A DNA stretch of 64,000 bases from Hoeflea sp. 108 (GTDB lineage: Bacteria > Pseudomonadota > Alphaproteobacteria > Rhizobiales > Rhizobiaceae). The stretch spans positions 4,366,304 to 4,430,303 of the forward strand of contig NZ_KB890024.1 of NCBI RefSeq assembly GCF_000372965.1, written 5' to 3'. A model generated the notes under the pieces. The model did not search any database and was not told the origin of the DNA. It saw only the letters and a list, made by a program, of their open reading frames with translations. Each line of letters begins with the position of its first letter. Within the stretch, counting starts at the first letter, position 1. The position numbers and the translations under genes are program-made. This document shows, in pieces, positions 62,350 through 64,000 of the stretch.

Positions 62350-62765
62350 TGGCCAAGGATGCGGCGCCCAAACTGCTGTCGGGCGGCAACCCGCAGATAT
62401 CAAAGGGTTACGGCGATGCCGTCGTCCAGTCCTACATCGACGCCATGCCCGGATGGAAACAGGATATCGGGCGGCGCATCGACACCCTCGTCACCGAGGC
62501 GGTGCCCGGCGTGATCAAGGCGGTGAAGTGGAACTCGCCCTTCTACGGCACCGAAAAGGACCTCTGGTTCCTCGGCTTCCACTGCCTGACGAAATACGTC
62601 AAGGTCGCGTTCTTCAAAGGCGCGCAGCTCTCGCCGCCGCCGCCCGGCACGTCGAAGCAGGCCGACGTGCGTTATCTTGATATCTACGAGGACAAGCCGT
62701 TCGACGAGGCCCAGTTCTACGACTGGGTCAGGCAGGCCAGAGCCTTGCCTGGCGAAAAGATGTGA
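62349..62765 (+). CDS. DUF1801 family protein
   Basis: A 138-residue protein with the YdhG/DUF1801 fold. QSYIDAMPGWKQDIGRRIDT, EAVPGVIKAVKWNSPFYGTE and TKYVKVAFFKGAQLSPPPPG are typical. Function is unknown; it often accompanies ArsR-SRPBCC genes. Translation is coupled to the upstream small membrane protein gene. Confidence 0.88.
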   Translation: MAKDAAPKLLSGGNPQISKGYGDAVVQSYIDAMPGWKQDIGRRIDTLVTEAVPGVIKAVKWNSPFYGTEKDLWFLGFHCLTKYVKVAFFKGAQLSPPPPGTSKQADVRYLDIYEDKPFDEAQFYDWVRQARALPGEKM

Positions 62766-62796
62766 GGCGCAACTGAGCGAGAACACGGAACCCTCG

Positions 62797-63243
62797 ATGA
62801 TCGTCATCCGGCGCGCTCGGGTCGAGGACAGGGACGCCCTCGGCGCGCTCAAGCTGCGGTCTTCGCTGGCCTGGGGAGACCATGTCGAGGAATTGCAGGC
62901 AATGCCGGAGGCGAGCGAAGTTCCGGCCGCGCACCTGCCGCATGTCGTGGTAGCCGAACTGGGCGGAGAGACCATCGGCTTCGTGACTGTCCTTGCCGGC
63001 AAAAATGCCGCCCGAGCTGAACTGGAAGATCTCTTCGTCGCGCCGGAAGCATGGCGGAAAGGGATTGGCAGTTTGCTCGTCGCCGAAGCCGAGCGCCGCG
63101 CCAAGGCGCTCGGAGCGCAAACGCTCGACGTCGTTGCCGGACAGCGGGCGCGCCCGTTCTACGAGGCCTCAGGCTTCCGCTTTGCCGGGACCGTGCAGAC
63201 CGACATCGCACCCGCTGTCCGGTTGCGAAAGGATCTTCCCTAG
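62797..63243 (+). CDS. GNAT-family N-acetyltransferase
   Basis: A 148-residue enzyme with VVVAELGGETIGFVTVLAGK, the acetyl-CoA motif APEAWRKGIGSLLVAEAERR, and a final FYEASGFRFAGTVQTDIAPA. It is a compact single GNAT domain with unknown substrate. The start at ATG 62797 is chosen from the domain boundary, with a weak ribosome site. It follows DUF1801 by 31 bases and may share its mRNA. Confidence 0.87.
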   Translation: MIVIRRARVEDRDALGALKLRSSLAWGDHVEELQAMPEASEVPAAHLPHVVVAELGGETIGFVTVLAGKNAARAELEDLFVAPEAWRKGIGSLLVAEAERRAKALGAQTLDVVAGQRARPFYEASGFRFAGTVQTDIAPAVRLRKDLP

Positions 63244-63300
63244 CTCAACGATCGGTTCCTGGTGGCCCCTCACCCGCCCTTGGCAAAGCGCGCCCACGCC

Positions 63301-64000
63301 TCATGCGTTCGGGCGATCATCCCTGTCCAGCCAGGCCGCGATGACCGCCGCAAGCAGCGCCAGCAGTGCAGACGCCAGCATCGTCGTTGCAAGTGCTGCG
63401 ATGGCGCCATGCCCCTCAAAGAACAGGCCAGCGAGCGACACGACGAGTGCACCGCCGCCAATGGACATGGCCGCCGACAGGCCGGCGGCTGTTCCGGGCA
63501 AGTCCTGCCGAATTGACATCACGCCCATGTTGGCCGTGGGCATCGTCAATCCGTTGCCCACGCCGATGAACATGCAAGGCACGAAGAACGCCAGCGGGTG
63601 GGATGCGGCAATCGCCGCCAGTCCGAGACAGGCCAGCAGTCCCAGACATGTCAGCGTCCGAGCCAGGACAAGGATCCGGCCTCGGGCAAACCTTGCGCCG
63701 ATACGCCCGGCCAGAAAGCTGCCGCAAATGAAGCCGGCAGGGACCAGCCCCATATACAGTCCGAGCACCGCGCTCGATCCGCCGATGGCCAGCGGAGCAC
63801 CGGCAAGGAAGATGTACAACGTTCCCATCGAGAACGTCATGCACAGCACATAGGCCCAGAATCTTGCGCTGCGCAGAAGCAGCTTGTACGCGCCGAGATA
63901 TCCAGATCGATCAGCCACTGCAGGCCTTTCCCGCAACCCATGCCCGGGTAGCAGGAGAACAAAAAGACCGGCAGCGGCGAGGCCAAGGAAGATCGACCGC
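63301..64000 (-). CDS. MFS transporter, Bcr/CflA-like, 5' end cut by the window
   Basis: The reading frame is open to the right edge, so the N-terminal half lies outside. The visible part begins FLGLAAAGLFVLLLPGHGLR, which looks like the sixth helix and central loop, then six helices with FWAYVLCMTFSMGTLYIFLA, GLVPAGFICGSFLAGRIGAR, MFIGVGNGLTMPTANMGVM and DLPGTAAGLSAAMSIGGGAL. The pattern matches the drug-resistance Bcr/CflA branch. It is convergent with the GNAT gene. The substrate is unknown. Confidence 0.85.
   Translation of the reverse strand, partial: RSIFLGLAAAGLFVLLLPGHGLRERPAVADRSGYLGAYKLLLRSARFWAYVLCMTFSMGTLYIFLAGAPLAIGGSSAVLGLYMGLVPAGFICGSFLAGRIGARFARGRILVLARTLTCLGLLACLGLAAIAASHPLAFFVPCMFIGVGNGLTMPTANMGVMSIRQDLPGTAAGLSAAMSIGGGALVVSLAGLFFEGHGAIAALATTMLASALLALLAAVIAAWLDRDDRPNA

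Overview
The window reads as chromosomal DNA of a high-GC alphaproteobacterium of the order Hyphomicrobiales (Rhizobiales), most like Mesorhizobium, Aminobacter or another Phyllobacteriaceae member. This rests on the EcfG/NepR/PhyR general stress response set, several HWE-type histidine kinases, small rhizobial proteins (DUF982, DUF4164, DUF6476, GCG_CRPN), an RpoH of alphaproteobacterial type, and palindromic intergenic repeats typical of this order. No database search was possible; family names come from recognising motifs and protein layout.

Bases 1-9100 form a stress-signalling region. The core is ecfG-nepR facing phyR, with an HWE kinase, a single-domain response regulator, a Crp/Fnr regulator and small membrane or exported proteins around it. 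Six sites matching the EcfG promoter (GGAAC, 16-17 bases, then CGTT or one variant) precede these genes, so the region looks like a regulon gathered around its own regulators. Two further HWE kinases flank it.

Bases 9100-14500 carry a xylose-type sugar ABC transporter (xylF, xylH, xylG) and a divergent ROK repressor with two matching operator-like palindromes between them, then a GCG_CRPN protein. Bases 14500-24100 hold the phosphate regulon pstS-pstC-pstA-pstB-phoU-phoB behind a Pho box, preceded by a large PAS hybrid kinase rather than phoR.

Bases 24100-31100 are accessory: a small monooxygenase-type protein, a candidate EcfG-driven small RNA with its own terminator, several small or unknown proteins, and phage debris next to a tRNA-Glu gene. 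Bases 31100-45200 are housekeeping: rluD, rpoH, a diguanylate cyclase, zapA, then the central carbon genes tkt-gap, pgk and a class I aldolase, with a cation/proton antiporter and a small P-loop kinase-like gene between.

Bases 45200-55900 hold small exported and membrane proteins (including a frameshifted paralogue), a GNAT enzyme, a glutamine amidotransferase-like protein, cupins, a TauE/SafE exporter with a structured leader, prpE, a membrane alpha/beta hydrolase and ybaK.

Bases 55900-59500 are the most unusual part: a three-gene membrane-stress operon (PspA-like, YqiJ-like, flotillin-like) behind two identical-format palindromes, whose first gene has a 151-residue N-terminal extension resembling the front part of TnpB. 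The right end has a winged-helix/TPR regulator, an ArsR-SRPBCC cluster, a GNAT enzyme and the start of an MFS transporter cut by the window edge.
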